Origin: Oceanibaculum indicum P24
Lineage (GTDB): Bacteria; Pseudomonadota; Alphaproteobacteria; Oceanibaculales; Oceanibaculaceae
Reading direction: 5' to 3'
Length of the DNA stretch: 64,000 bases
NCBI RefSeq assembly: GCF_000299935.1
Contig: NZ_AMRL01000002.1
Location: 124,001 to 188,000 of the forward strand
Below the pieces are notes generated by a model. That model did no database searches and was not told where the DNA came from. It saw nothing but the letters and a program-made list of their open reading frames with translations. Position 1 is the first letter of the stretch. Each line of letters begins with the position of its first letter. Both the position numbers and the translations under genes were made by a program. Below, one piece after another: positions 46,080-54,216 of this stretch.

Positions 46080-47015
46080 TCAGTTGGGGTTCTGGATCAG
46101 GTAGCCCGCCGCCATGCCGGTCAGCACCGGGGCGCGCTCCATGGTCACGCCGTAGATCCAGCTCTTCGAGCGCTGGTCCCAATAGGCCTGCTCGACCGCC
46201 GGATGACCGCGCATCCGGTAGGTGTAGCCATAGCTCGGCTGCTCCATCCCGGCGGGGCTGGCGGGCACATAGGCCACAACGGCGTTGTTACCCCAGATGT
46301 CACTGAAGGCGCCTGCATCGTCGGCGCTGATGGCGCGGCCGACCACGACGCGCTCCACGTCCCACAGCTTCGCGAGCATGTCGGCCGTGACCGAGTCGGA
46401 GCTGGTGTACTTGAAGCGCTCCAGAACGTTCGCATTGTTGCGGGCCGCATTGAAGGCGACCGCCGACAGCAGAACCGTGTTGGCGATCATGCCGGTGGAG
46501 GCGCGCACCGCCTCCTTGGCAGTGTCGATGTCGGCGCTCGGCGTGCCGGTCTCCGCAGACCACTTGTCGCCGGACGTCAGCGCGACCTTGTGGTCATTGT
46601 CGTAGTTGGCGGCATTCAGGGCGATGGCTGCGCGGTCAACCTCCAGCGCCTGCATCACGATCCGCATCCCGAAATTCACCGCCCGCGTGCCGAGATCGAT
46701 GCCGGGCATGACCGACGCATCGCGCTGATGCTCGCGCGGCACCGGCACCTCAATCGCATCCTGCACCAGGGAATAGGGCGCGCCCTGATAGCCGAAGCTG
46801 ACACGCGGCGTGTCCGCGCCTGGCGCACGGCGCAGGCTGTATTGCTGGAACGCCTCCTTGCCGAAGGTCAGCACCTTGCCGCCGGAGATATCGACATCCA
46901 CGAAGGGGAACAGGATGCCGCCGACGAAGTCGGGGCTGACATAACCGTGGGCAACGGTGGAGAGGACCGGATCGACGACGCGGACCTGGCCGGTATTCAT
47001 GTTGGCAGTGCTCAT
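46080..47015 (-). CDS. Major capsid protein
   Basis: A 311-residue protein in the capsid slot after the scaffold and decoration genes. TGQVRVVDPVLSTVAHGYVS, GGKVLTFGKEAFQQYSLRRA, MQALEVDRAAIALNAANYDN and RPVVVGRAIS-like VERVVVGRAISADD match capsid proteins of B3-like and other transposable phages (HK97-type fold expected). No large N-terminal cleaved arm is visible. Confidence 0.82.
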   Translation of the reverse strand: MSTANMNTGQVRVVDPVLSTVAHGYVSPDFVGGILFPFVDVDISGGKVLTFGKEAFQQYSLRRAPGADTPRVSFGYQGAPYSLVQDAIEVPVPREHQRDASVMPGIDLGTRAVNFGMRIVMQALEVDRAAIALNAANYDNDHKVALTSGDKWSAETGTPSADIDTAKEAVRASTGMIANTVLLSAVAFNAARNNANVLERFKYTSSDSVTADMLAKLWDVERVVVGRAISADDAGAFSDIWGNNAVVAYVPASPAGMEQPSYGYTYRMRGHPAVEQAYWDQRSKSWIYGVTMERAPVLTGMAAGYLIQNPN

Positions 47016-47027
47016 GGTCGCGCCTCC

Positions 47028-47444
47028 TTAGCGCAGCTTGACTTCGATGAACTCGCCCGCGCCGCTGGCCGCCTGCAGGGCGTCCGCAAACACGAACTCC
47101 GGCAGGTCGCCGCCGGTCAGGATCGCGCCGTTCGCGGCGGAGCTGGTGACCTGCGTGGCGCCGGCGCCGATGGCGATCTCGCCGCTGACCGGAATGGCGC
47201 GGCCGGAGCTGTCCACGATCAGCGAATCGCCGACCGCGATCTCGTCGCCGGTCTCGATGACGGTCGTGCCGGCCGTATCGGCGGCAAAGGCCTCACCGGT
47301 GGCCGCCGCATAGCGGGACACGCCGATGATCTTCTGGCCCTGGACCGTGGCCTGCGCGCCGTCGTAGCCGACGCCACGATGAACCGCGACCGCACCATCG
47401 GCGGTCAGGGTCAGGGACTGAAGCGGGAAAGACTGCTTGCTCAT
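47028..47444 (-). CDS. Capsid decoration/cement protein
   Basis: A 138-residue beta-rich protein: VAVHRGVGYDGAQATVQGQK, GDEIAVGDSLIVDSSGRAIP and a C-terminal EFVFADALQAASGAGEFIEV. The alternation of Gly and Val with VGDSLIVDSSG resembles DUF2190-type capsid stabilising proteins, which lie directly before the capsid gene. Confidence 0.7.
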   Translation of the reverse strand: MSKQSFPLQSLTLTADGAVAVHRGVGYDGAQATVQGQKIIGVSRYAAATGEAFAADTAGTTVIETGDEIAVGDSLIVDSSGRAIPVSGEIAIGAGATQVTSSAANGAILTGGDLPEFVFADALQAASGAGEFIEVKLR

Positions 47445-47453
47445 GTCAGCTCC

Positions 47454-47939
47454 TTAGGCAGCCCGCTCGACCTTGCGGGCGGCGGTGAGGTAATCGGTTT
47501 CGGGATGGGCCTCCATGAAGGCCAGCGCCTTGTTGTGGACGGCGAGCCGCGCCGGATCGACGGGAACGCCAGCCGGACCGGAGAAGCCAGCCGCCGAGGC
47601 GCCCGGCTCTTCGCCATTCGCGCGCTCGCCGAAATCGACCGACTTCGGCAGGGCGGCCAGCAGCTTGCGGAACGCCGCCTGGGCGGTGCCCTCGAACCTG
47701 GCATCGCCCTCGCCGAAGCTGACCGCCTGGTCGCCGTCCAGCTGCTCCATCAGGTCAAGCGTCAGGCCGGCCAGCCCCTGCGGCAGCTGCGCAGATGCCA
47801 CCAGGCCGTCGACGAAGCTCTTGTTGCCCTCGCGGCGGCTGGTCTTCAGCGCCTCGGCCGTTGCCTTCTCGCGCTCGGCGAACGCCGCCTCCTTTTCCGC
47901 CAGGGCGGCTTCCCGCGCGGCGATATCCTTGTCGCTCAT
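47454..47939 (-). CDS. Internal scaffold protein (gpZ-like), in-frame start
   Basis: Inside the gpI-like gene an ATG at 47939 (MSDKDIAAREAALAEKEAA) is preceded by CGGGAGACCAAGAGT, giving a 161-residue product identical to the scaffold half. In Mu, gene Z is made in the same way from inside gene I. Translation from this start is inferred. Confidence 0.6.
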   Translation of the reverse strand: MSDKDIAAREAALAEKEAAFAEREKATAEALKTSRREGNKSFVDGLVASAQLPQGLAGLTLDLMEQLDGDQAVSFGEGDARFEGTAQAAFRKLLAALPKSVDFGERANGEEPGASAAGFSGPAGVPVDPARLAVHNKALAFMEAHPETDYLTAARKVERAA

Positions 47940-48620
47940 ACTCTTGGTCTCCCGAGTGGTGGGGGTGGTGGGGTCGGCGAAAGCCGGCGACGTGCCGGGG
48001 CTGTCGATGCGGCCGGCCTGCTCGTTCAGCTCGTCGAGCCGCCAGGACGGCAGGACTTCGTCGGCGCGTTCCGCGCCCTTGTCCTCGATCAGCATGTCGC
48101 GCACGCCGCGCAGCAGGGCGGCAATGTTGCGCAGCGACCAGGCGGCGGCCCGGTCGCCGTCACCCAGATCGACGGGCGGCTCAATGTCGCCCAGCTCGAT
48201 GGTGACGGCCTGGTCGGCCTCGCCCAGCTCGATGGGCCGCAGACCCTTCACGGCTGGCGGCTGCGCACCCAGGAAGCCGACATGGCGCAGGTAGTAGCTG
48301 CCCGGCTTCGGGTTGTTCGCCGCATCGGGCGTGTAGAAGCTGGCGCTGATCTTCTTGAACTTGCCGGCCTTGACCATCTCGGCCAGCTCGACCGACACCT
48401 GGCGCGGCTCGGCGTACAGGCCGGCCTTGTCCGCCTTCAGCTCGCCGACCCAGCCATAGGCCGGAGCATCATGCTTCGGATGACCAATGACCAGCGGGGC
48501 TTCATGCACCGCCGGGTCATAGGCGGCGGCGATGCCGGCAATGACCGCTTCGCCAAAGGCGATGGTCGCGCCGCTCATGGCGGTGTGGGTGCCGGCCTGG
48601 AAGATGTGGATGCGCTTCAA
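47454..48620 (-). CDS. Mu gpI-like prohead protease/scaffold
   Basis: A 388-residue protein. The TTG at 48620 (LKRIHIFQAGTHTAMSG) matches the family N-terminus and has GAGG 8 bp upstream; a longer ORF to 48728 would place the start inside a palindromic promoter element, so I reject it. N-terminal protease domain to about residue 160 (HEAPLVIGHPKHDAPAYGWV, FKKISASFYTPD); C-terminal helical scaffold (SDKDIAAREAALAEKEAAFA). It should shape and mature the prohead. Confidence 0.82.
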   Translation of the reverse strand: MKRIHIFQAGTHTAMSGATIAFGEAVIAGIAAAYDPAVHEAPLVIGHPKHDAPAYGWVGELKADKAGLYAEPRQVSVELAEMVKAGKFKKISASFYTPDAANNPKPGSYYLRHVGFLGAQPPAVKGLRPIELGEADQAVTIELGDIEPPVDLGDGDRAAAWSLRNIAALLRGVRDMLIEDKGAERADEVLPSWRLDELNEQAGRIDSPGTSPAFADPTTPTTRETKSMSDKDIAAREAALAEKEAAFAEREKATAEALKTSRREGNKSFVDGLVASAQLPQGLAGLTLDLMEQLDGDQAVSFGEGDARFEGTAQAAFRKLLAALPKSVDFGERANGEEPGASAAGFSGPAGVPVDPARLAVHNKALAFMEAHPETDYLTAARKVERAA

Positions 48621-48710
48621 CGCCGCCTCGCTCTGCTCGAACAGGGCCGCGTAATGCCGGCCCGCTGCATCTGTGAAGCTGCAGAATGAAGGGCGAGGAT
48701 GCGCAAAACA

Positions 48711-48731
48711 GGGGTGACAGCCTGTCACCCC
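48711..48731. promoter_or_regulatory. Palindromic late-activator site 1 (PI position)
   Basis: GGGGTGACAG-C-CTGTCACCCC is a perfect 10-bp inverted repeat with one central base, centred 101 bp before the gpI-like start. With the flanking CAAAACA it is nearly identical to site 2 at 56296. TTCATT (minus strand, 48685-48690) lies where a -10 box would be if the activator binds near -40. Confidence 0.65.
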
Positions 48732-48894
48732 TCGGGATGGTCGTGTGATCGGGATTGCATCGGCCGGAAAGCCGGACCTGGTCCGGTGGCGGATGTGGGC
48801 ACAGCATGCCGCGATGCTAGCGCGCTGTCACCCCCCCTGTCGGATGGGCAGCGCGAAGCATGCGCTAATCGCTCAGAGCGCGTTCAAATTGCCG

Positions 48895-48924
48895 TTTAAA
48901 AGAATCGCACGCCCGAAGGGGCGT
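48895..48924 (-). terminator. Rho-independent terminator after the gpF-like gene
   Basis: On the minus strand ACGCCC-CTTC-GGGCGT (48924 to 48909) is followed by GCGATTCTTTT. It would end the transcript of lysis, packaging and gpF-like genes just before the gpI promoter region. A second hairpin (GCCCG-TCAG-CGGGC type, about 48938-48951) precedes it. Confidence 0.75.
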
Positions 48925-49099
48925 TGATCGGCCAGCGCCCGTCAGCGGGCTTCCTGTGCGGCGGAATGGCCAAGTCCAAAAGATACTGCTATATTGCCTT
49001 CAGCTGGTCGGAGCTGGGCCGTGACCCTGCAGCTGCGACGAGCGGCGCGGTCCGGCACGGAGGGCCGCAGTCTCATTCCCCCGTCATTCCCGAAAGACG

Positions 49100-50332
49100 T
49101 CACTCCCGATAGATCAACAGCCCCTTGCGGATGTTGCCGAGCGCGCGCGCCGAACCGCGAAAGAAAGTCATCGCCTGCCACAGGCCGCCTTCGGCATCGG
49201 CGACGAGGGCGACGGCGCGGTCCTTGTCCAGCGCCACCATCCGAACATAGCGGCGGCGCAGCCCAACCCTGCCAGATGCCGTGGACCTGGCGAAGCCGAC
49301 CCAGATTTCCTGGGGCGCGGTCAGCAGCTCCGGGATCAGCGGCCAATAGGTTTCACGGCCGTCCCAGCGCTTACTGTCGGCGACAATATGATCGGCAACG
49401 GCCTGGGTGACGGCGACAGCAGCGCCGGACGGATCGGCGAATATCCGCTCGTCACCGCCGATGGACCGACGCAGAAGCGTCCTCAGAGCGACCTCGTCGC
49501 CCTGGCGCACACGCGGGGCAAGCTGCGCGCGCGGCGCGGTGGCAGACAGCGGGTCGAGACTGTAGGAGGGCGCGCCCGGCGCCACCAGCTCATCCCAGCC
49601 GCCATGGCGTTCCATGGCCACCGATTGCGCACCGCGCCCCCAGGCCGCCTGGCCGGGATTGTAGGCGAAGCCGGGATCGACGCCTTTTGGAACCGTGACG
49701 GTGACCTGGCCGTCAGGCGTGTTGATCTGCCGCGCCTCTTCCTCGATCTCCGGCGCGGTGCCGACCTCATAGCCATAGCGCTCCAGGTCGCGGGCGTTCA
49801 GGCTCTGCACCGTGCAGCGGCAATTCCAGCCGTTCGGCGGGTACATGCGCTCCCAGAAAGGGTCATCCGCCGGCAGCACCAGCCCGTGCAGTGCCATATG
49901 CTCCGGCCGGGTGCGGCTGTCCTTCACCGCCAGGTAACGCAGATAGGGGCGGGTGCGCTTGTTCTCCTGGACCTGTTTCCAGCGGCCGGCGGCATAGGCC
50001 ATCCGCATGTTGGTCTGGAAGATGACGCGGCTGCGCCAGCCCCGGCTGCCATTGTAGCTCCAGCCATGGGCGGCAACGATCCGGTCGAAATCCTCCCGGA
50101 ACTGCTGAAGGGTCCGCCCTTCGGCAGTGGCGCGGGTGACCGCCTGGTGGAAGTCAGCGAGCAGCGCATCGGTCTGCGCGCCGGCAACGACGAAGCCCCG
50201 CGCATGCTGCCCTTCCCACAGATCGGTCCAGGCGCGCGTCGGCAGGCGCACCTTGCCGCGCAGATAGTCGATGGCCTCGGTGAAGTGGACCGGCGCGGCC
50301 GGGGCCGCCGGCAAGCCCTCGCCGATGGTCAT
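49100..50332 (-). CDS. Mu gpF-like minor head protein with C-terminal RNase-like domain
   Basis: A 410-residue protein whose ATG overlaps the portal stop (ATGA). The head-morphogenesis domain (about 30-230) has QTNMRMAYAAGRWKQVQENK, TRPEHMALHGLVLPADDPFW and YPPNGWNCRCTVQSLNARDL, the Mu F/SPP1 gp7 signature. The C-terminal 100 residues (HIVADSKRWDGRETYWPLIP, LLTAPQEIWVGFA, TFFRGSARALGNIRKGLLIY) resemble the PBECR (phage Barnase-EndoU-ColicinE5/D-RelE-like) nuclease domains fused to such proteins. That activity is inferred from pattern. Confidence 0.85.
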   Translation of the reverse strand: MTIGEGLPAAPAAPVHFTEAIDYLRGKVRLPTRAWTDLWEGQHARGFVVAGAQTDALLADFHQAVTRATAEGRTLQQFREDFDRIVAAHGWSYNGSRGWRSRVIFQTNMRMAYAAGRWKQVQENKRTRPYLRYLAVKDSRTRPEHMALHGLVLPADDPFWERMYPPNGWNCRCTVQSLNARDLERYGYEVGTAPEIEEEARQINTPDGQVTVTVPKGVDPGFAYNPGQAAWGRGAQSVAMERHGGWDELVAPGAPSYSLDPLSATAPRAQLAPRVRQGDEVALRTLLRRSIGGDERIFADPSGAAVAVTQAVADHIVADSKRWDGRETYWPLIPELLTAPQEIWVGFARSTASGRVGLRRRYVRMVALDKDRAVALVADAEGGLWQAMTFFRGSARALGNIRKGLLIYRE

Positions 50333-51858
50333 CAGTTGCCGTCCAGGATATCGGCCCGGCCGGACAGCTCGGCCGCCGTCAGCGCCTCGCCCATCAGCCG
50401 GGCGAACTCGGCCGACGGCAGGGACGGGTACAGCGCCAGCAGCTTTTCGCTGAACTCGGCCAGGCTGGCGGATTCGTCCAGGGCGGCCCGGATGATGTCG
50501 ACCTGGCGCGCCTGCATCCCGGCCGAGGCATCGTCCAGCTGGTCCGCCAGCTCGTCGGCCGCGTCGCGCTCCTCTTCTGCGAAGGCGGCGGGATCTGCAA
50601 CGGCCTCGGGTGCGGGCACCGCGCCCGGCTTCGGCGCTACTGGCGCGGCCTTCTTCTGCCACTCGCCGCCATAAGTCTCGTGGATGTAATCCAGCGACGG
50701 CTCGAAGCCCATCTCGCAGATCGTCTTGTCGCGCGTGGCGCGCACCGACAGATCCTCGTCGTCGGCGGAATGGCGCCAGAGGCTGGGCGGCGTGGCGCTG
50801 GGCAGGTTGATCTCGACAATCCAGCGGACCAGCTGATCGTTCAGCGCCCCGCACAGCAGATCGGCATCGGCGTCCGTCAGCTCGGCGCGCACCTCATTGT
50901 GCGTCTCGCTGGCCGCCCGGCTGCCTGTGTCGCCGATATTGGTGGACAGCGTTTCGCCCAGGACGGCTTCCGAGATCTGTTCGTCGCACCAGCGCGCCAG
51001 CTGCTCATAGGTGTTGACCGTGCCGGAGCGCTGGGCTTCCAGGAAACGGATCTCCATCCCTTCCGGTATGACGACGCCGGTGTCCTGGGCAAGAGCGCGC
51101 AGCGCCTCCAACAGCTTCAGCTGCTCTTCGTCGGTGGCGCCGGCCGGATAGGTGCCGACGCTGGTCGGCGCACCGAACTTGTCCGCGAAGGTCAGCCAAT
51201 AGCCCACACCCTTGCGCTTGAAGAACACCGGCCAGAACAGCGCATTGCCAAGGCCGAGGCCATAAGGGTCTTCAGTCTCCTCCTCGCCGTCGCGGGTCAC
51301 CACGAACTTGCGCGGCGGCAGCTCCTCGCCCTGCAGCATGTTCGACCAGGTCAGCAGGCGCAGATCGCCGGCAGGGCCGAAGACGAAACGGCTGGCGTTC
51401 TTCGGCTTCACCGCCTGCGGCAGCACCCAGGTCCGCCCCTCAATGGTGACCGGCGCCCAGATCACCTCCGCCACGGCATAGCCGTCGCGGATCGCCTGCA
51501 GCAGCCCCTTGCACGTCTTGTCGAACGGGAAGCGCAGCAGCGCGGCGCGCACCAGCTCGGCCGCCGCCTCATCCTCCGGCCTGTCACTGGCCGGCTCCAC
51601 CGTCCATTCGCGGGCGATGACGGCCAGGATGCGCTTGCGCATCACCGCCTTCACATGCGGGTCGCGCATCAGGTCGCGATAGATCGCCAGCCCGCGGCCG
51701 CGCCCCCGGCTGACCAGCACGTCGTCGCGCGGCTGCATTACATAGCCGTTAAGGGGGGCTGTCACATCGTTGTAAACGGTGGCGATCTCGCGCCGGTCCG
51801 GCGGCATGACGACCACCTTACCGGCCTGTTTCTGCCTGGGCTGTCGCGCCATCACCAT
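50332..51858 (-). CDS. Portal protein (Mu gp29-like, DUF935)
   Basis: A 508-residue portal. DVLVSRGRGRGLAIYRDLMR, DPHVKAVMRKRILAVIAREW, DGYAVAEVIWAPV, FADKFGAPTSVGTYPAGATD and LGETLSTNIGDTGSRAASET are DUF935 signatures. It forms the dodecameric DNA channel at one capsid vertex. Its start overlaps the terminase end by 7 bp. Confidence 0.93.
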   Translation of the reverse strand: MVMARQPRQKQAGKVVVMPPDRREIATVYNDVTAPLNGYVMQPRDDVLVSRGRGRGLAIYRDLMRDPHVKAVMRKRILAVIAREWTVEPASDRPEDEAAAELVRAALLRFPFDKTCKGLLQAIRDGYAVAEVIWAPVTIEGRTWVLPQAVKPKNASRFVFGPAGDLRLLTWSNMLQGEELPPRKFVVTRDGEEETEDPYGLGLGNALFWPVFFKRKGVGYWLTFADKFGAPTSVGTYPAGATDEEQLKLLEALRALAQDTGVVIPEGMEIRFLEAQRSGTVNTYEQLARWCDEQISEAVLGETLSTNIGDTGSRAASETHNEVRAELTDADADLLCGALNDQLVRWIVEINLPSATPPSLWRHSADDEDLSVRATRDKTICEMGFEPSLDYIHETYGGEWQKKAAPVAPKPGAVPAPEAVADPAAFAEEERDAADELADQLDDASAGMQARQVDIIRAALDESASLAEFSEKLLALYPSLPSAEFARLMGEALTAAELSGRADILDGN

Positions 51859-53381
51859 CCTCCGCCAAAGTAGTCGCCGATGCCGCTGGAGCTGCGCGCC
51901 TGGCCAAGCGCCTTGAACTCGATGGGTCCGCCTTCCTGCAGGCTGGCATGCCAGGCCAGCATGCCGGCGACGGCCGAGTCGCCATGGCGGTCGCCCTGCT
52001 TGGTGTTGTCCGGGATGCGCGGCACGCCCCGGATGACCTCAATGGCGCGCAGATCGTCGCGCACCAGCTCGTCGGCCGGCAGATCGAGCTGATCATCATC
52101 CAGTGCCGCCTTGAACTTCGGCATGGCCTCTCCGTAGATGCGCTCGGTCAGCATGACCTGGCTGATCCGCGCCGTGCCGTAGCGCTGCATCGCGACCTCG
52201 GCCAGGTACTGGCCGTTGCCGCGCGCATCGAGCGCGCCATGCACGAAGCGCGGCAGGCGGTCGACCAGGTAGAAAAGGATCTGTTCCTGTTGCCGGAACG
52301 GCACGTTGCGCAACTCGACAAGGGCCGGCGTATGGCGCTGCAGGTTAGGCATCAGCAGCAGTGGCCAGATCACGGTAAGGTCGCCAGAGCGGCCGAAGTC
52401 CTGCCCGAAATAGCTGCGGCGGTCCTGCGGCAGCGCCTGCAGCAGAGGCCGCAGCTCGCGCTCGCACCAGGCGAGGCAATCGGCATGGCGCACATGGTCG
52501 GACAGATGCACATAGCTGTCATCGCAGGACCAGCGCAGCACCGGGATATCCGGCTTTGCGCGCGCCTCGATCAGTGTCAGCGGGATATACTTGCCGCCGC
52601 TGTTGCGCGGGATGCAGAACAGCTCCTCGTCGGCGCCATCGCCGTAGAAGTCGATGATGCCCTGCCGCCACTTGGCTTCGGCCTCCGGCGACCAGTCAGT
52701 GCCGGAGATCATGCAGATGCGGCGGTACAGCCCGTCCTCCAGCGCCTGGTCGAAGGTCACCGTGATCAGCTCGTAAGGCTTCTTCTTTGTTCGCGCCTCG
52801 GTGACCAGCTGGTTGTAGTAATTGTCCACGCCGTTATGGGTGGAAATCACCAGCACCTTGCCGCCCCAGATCAGCAGCGCCAGGGCGGCCTTCATGACCT
52901 CTTCGAGATCGTCGTGGAAGGCCGCCTCGTCGATGATGACATAGCCCTGACGGCCGCGCAGGTTACGCGGCCGGCTGGACAGGGCGACGATCTCGAAGCC
53001 GCTGGCGAAGGTGATCCTGAAGGCCAAGATGCGGTTGTCCGGGCTGTCGTCGAACACGACCTCCTCGGCCACGCTGCAGGCCTTGTCGAACAGCCGCGCC
53101 CATTGCGCGCAAGTGTCGATGAACTCCCGCGTCATCTCCTTTTCATAGGCGATGTAATAGACATCCATGCCACCGGCAGACTTCTGGCTGGCAGCGGTCA
53201 GCACCGCGTCGGCGGCGATGGCCCAGGTGAAGCCGATCCGGCGGCTCTTCTCGCAGATGACAACCTGCGAGATCGCGGTGGTCGCCAGCAGGTTCTGCTG
53301 GTAGTCGAGCAGCAGCTTGGTGTCGGGACCGAACTTCTCTCCCAGGATCGACGGCCCGGCCTTGTCCAGGACCGCGATCAT
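51852..53381 (-). CDS. Terminase large subunit (Mu gp28-like)
   Basis: A 509-residue packaging motor. The ATPase has a Walker A-type segment VICEKSRRIGFTWAIAADAV and Walker B GYVIIDEAAFHDD, then VLVISTHNGVDNYYNQ; the RNase H-like nuclease half holds FGQDFGRSGDLTVIWPL with acidic residues. In Mu this enzyme packages by a headful from one prophage end into host DNA. Overlaps the small subunit by 4 bp. Confidence 0.93.
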   Translation of the reverse strand: MIAVLDKAGPSILGEKFGPDTKLLLDYQQNLLATTAISQVVICEKSRRIGFTWAIAADAVLTAASQKSAGGMDVYYIAYEKEMTREFIDTCAQWARLFDKACSVAEEVVFDDSPDNRILAFRITFASGFEIVALSSRPRNLRGRQGYVIIDEAAFHDDLEEVMKAALALLIWGGKVLVISTHNGVDNYYNQLVTEARTKKKPYELITVTFDQALEDGLYRRICMISGTDWSPEAEAKWRQGIIDFYGDGADEELFCIPRNSGGKYIPLTLIEARAKPDIPVLRWSCDDSYVHLSDHVRHADCLAWCERELRPLLQALPQDRRSYFGQDFGRSGDLTVIWPLLLMPNLQRHTPALVELRNVPFRQQEQILFYLVDRLPRFVHGALDARGNGQYLAEVAMQRYGTARISQVMLTERIYGEAMPKFKAALDDDQLDLPADELVRDDLRAIEVIRGVPRIPDNTKQGDRHGDSAVAGMLAWHASLQEGGPIEFKALGQARSSSGIGDYFGGGW

Positions 53382-53920
53382 TTCTTCGCCATGCCGAGGA
53401 ACTCGGCCTTCAGGTCGGCCTTGCCCTTGTCGGACAGGCCATGCTTTGCCGCCACGCTCTCGGCGAGGTCTGCCGCCTGCCGGGCGAACTCTGCGCGCAG
53501 CTTGCGCATGCGCTCGTCACTGATGGTGGCCGCCGTCTCCAGATTGGTGATGGCGCGGCTCAGCAGTTGCGCCTCCTTGGGATCAAGCTCCGGCATGTTG
53601 CCATCGTCGCCCATGGCGATCCGCTGGATGATGGTGTGCATCATCTCGATGTTCAGGCGCGCAAGCTTGCTGTCGGCGTCCTGTTCGTCCAGGCCGCGCA
53701 CCAGCGCCTCGGCCATGGCGCGGCTGGCCCGCAGCTGTTCGCCGATCTTGTCGATCTTCTGGACGTGGCGGCCCATGGCCGAGCGCGAGACCTCGACGTC
53801 CAGCTTGTTCAGGTGATCGAGGATTTCGTCGATGGTGGCGCCGGCCTGCCGCAAAGCGCCGACCTTGTCACGGATCGGCGCTGGCAGACGGTCGATGCTG
53901 GAAGGGCGCGCCATGCTCAA
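53378..53920 (-). CDS. Terminase small subunit-like protein (Mu gp27, DUF3486)
   Basis: A 180-residue helical protein: SSIDRLPAPIRDKVGALRQA, TIDEILDHLNKLDVEVSRSA and the coiled middle (RASRAMAEALVRGLDEQDAD) are the DUF3486 pattern. The first 60 residues form an HTH that would recognise packaging-site DNA. Position immediately before gp28 agrees. Confidence 0.88.
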   Translation of the reverse strand: MSMARPSSIDRLPAPIRDKVGALRQAGATIDEILDHLNKLDVEVSRSAMGRHVQKIDKIGEQLRASRAMAEALVRGLDEQDADSKLARLNIEMMHTIIQRIAMGDDGNMPELDPKEAQLLSRAITNLETAATISDERMRKLRAEFARQAADLAESVAAKHGLSDKGKADLKAEFLGMAKK

Positions 53921-54216
53921 TCCCCCGGCCGGGGCCGTTTCACGCCAGGTACTGTGGCCAGCCCCTTCGCCACATCGACGCCGCGCGAGGTCAGCTTGGC
54001 GATATGAACCCTGTCCAGGACAACCTCGACATTCAGAAGCCCGACTTCATCCAGCCAGGCGAAGTCAGCGCGCACCTGGTCGCGCGACACGGCATGGCCC
54101 AGCCGCGACAGGGCGTCCTGCACGACACTGTCGTTCAGGTGATAGCCCTGCTGGCTTTCCAGCAGGCGAAGGATCGCCAGCCGGCGATCTTCTTCCAGCA
54201 GCTTGGCAAGGCTCAT
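53917..54216 (-). CDS. Mu gp26-like winged-helix protein
   Basis: A 99-residue protein: LAKLLEEDRRLAILRLLESQ, GYHLNDSVVQDALSRLGHAV and RDQVRADFAWLDEVGLLNVE form a winged helix, ending in VHIAKLTSRGVDVAKGLA. This is the ArsR-like gp26 family always found between gp25 and gp27 in Mu-like phages; role unknown. Confidence 0.85.
   Translation of the reverse strand: MSLAKLLEEDRRLAILRLLESQQGYHLNDSVVQDALSRLGHAVSRDQVRADFAWLDEVGLLNVEVVLDRVHIAKLTSRGVDVAKGLATVPGVKRPRPGD

Larger units (their letters stand above)
48621..49099 (-). promoter_or_regulatory. Late-promoter region before the gpI-like gene (479 bp, no gene)
   Basis: This gap splits the head genes in two. It holds, in the direction of transcription, a terminator (48895-48924), a half-site CTGTCACCCC (48825-48834 on the plus strand) and the palindrome at 48711-48731, then the start of the gpI-like gene. 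It is in the position of Mu promoter PI. I see no convincing coding frame. Confidence 0.65.

Noticed and set aside
48621-48728. Extended N-terminus of the gpI-like protein from 48728
   Set aside because: The extra 36 residues are not family-like and would start inside the perfect palindrome; the TTG at 48620 fits the conserved N-terminus.
50333-50854. Extended N-terminus of the gpF-like protein to 50854
   Set aside because: It would lie entirely inside the portal gene in another frame; the ATG at 50332 overlaps the portal stop in the usual ATGA manner.
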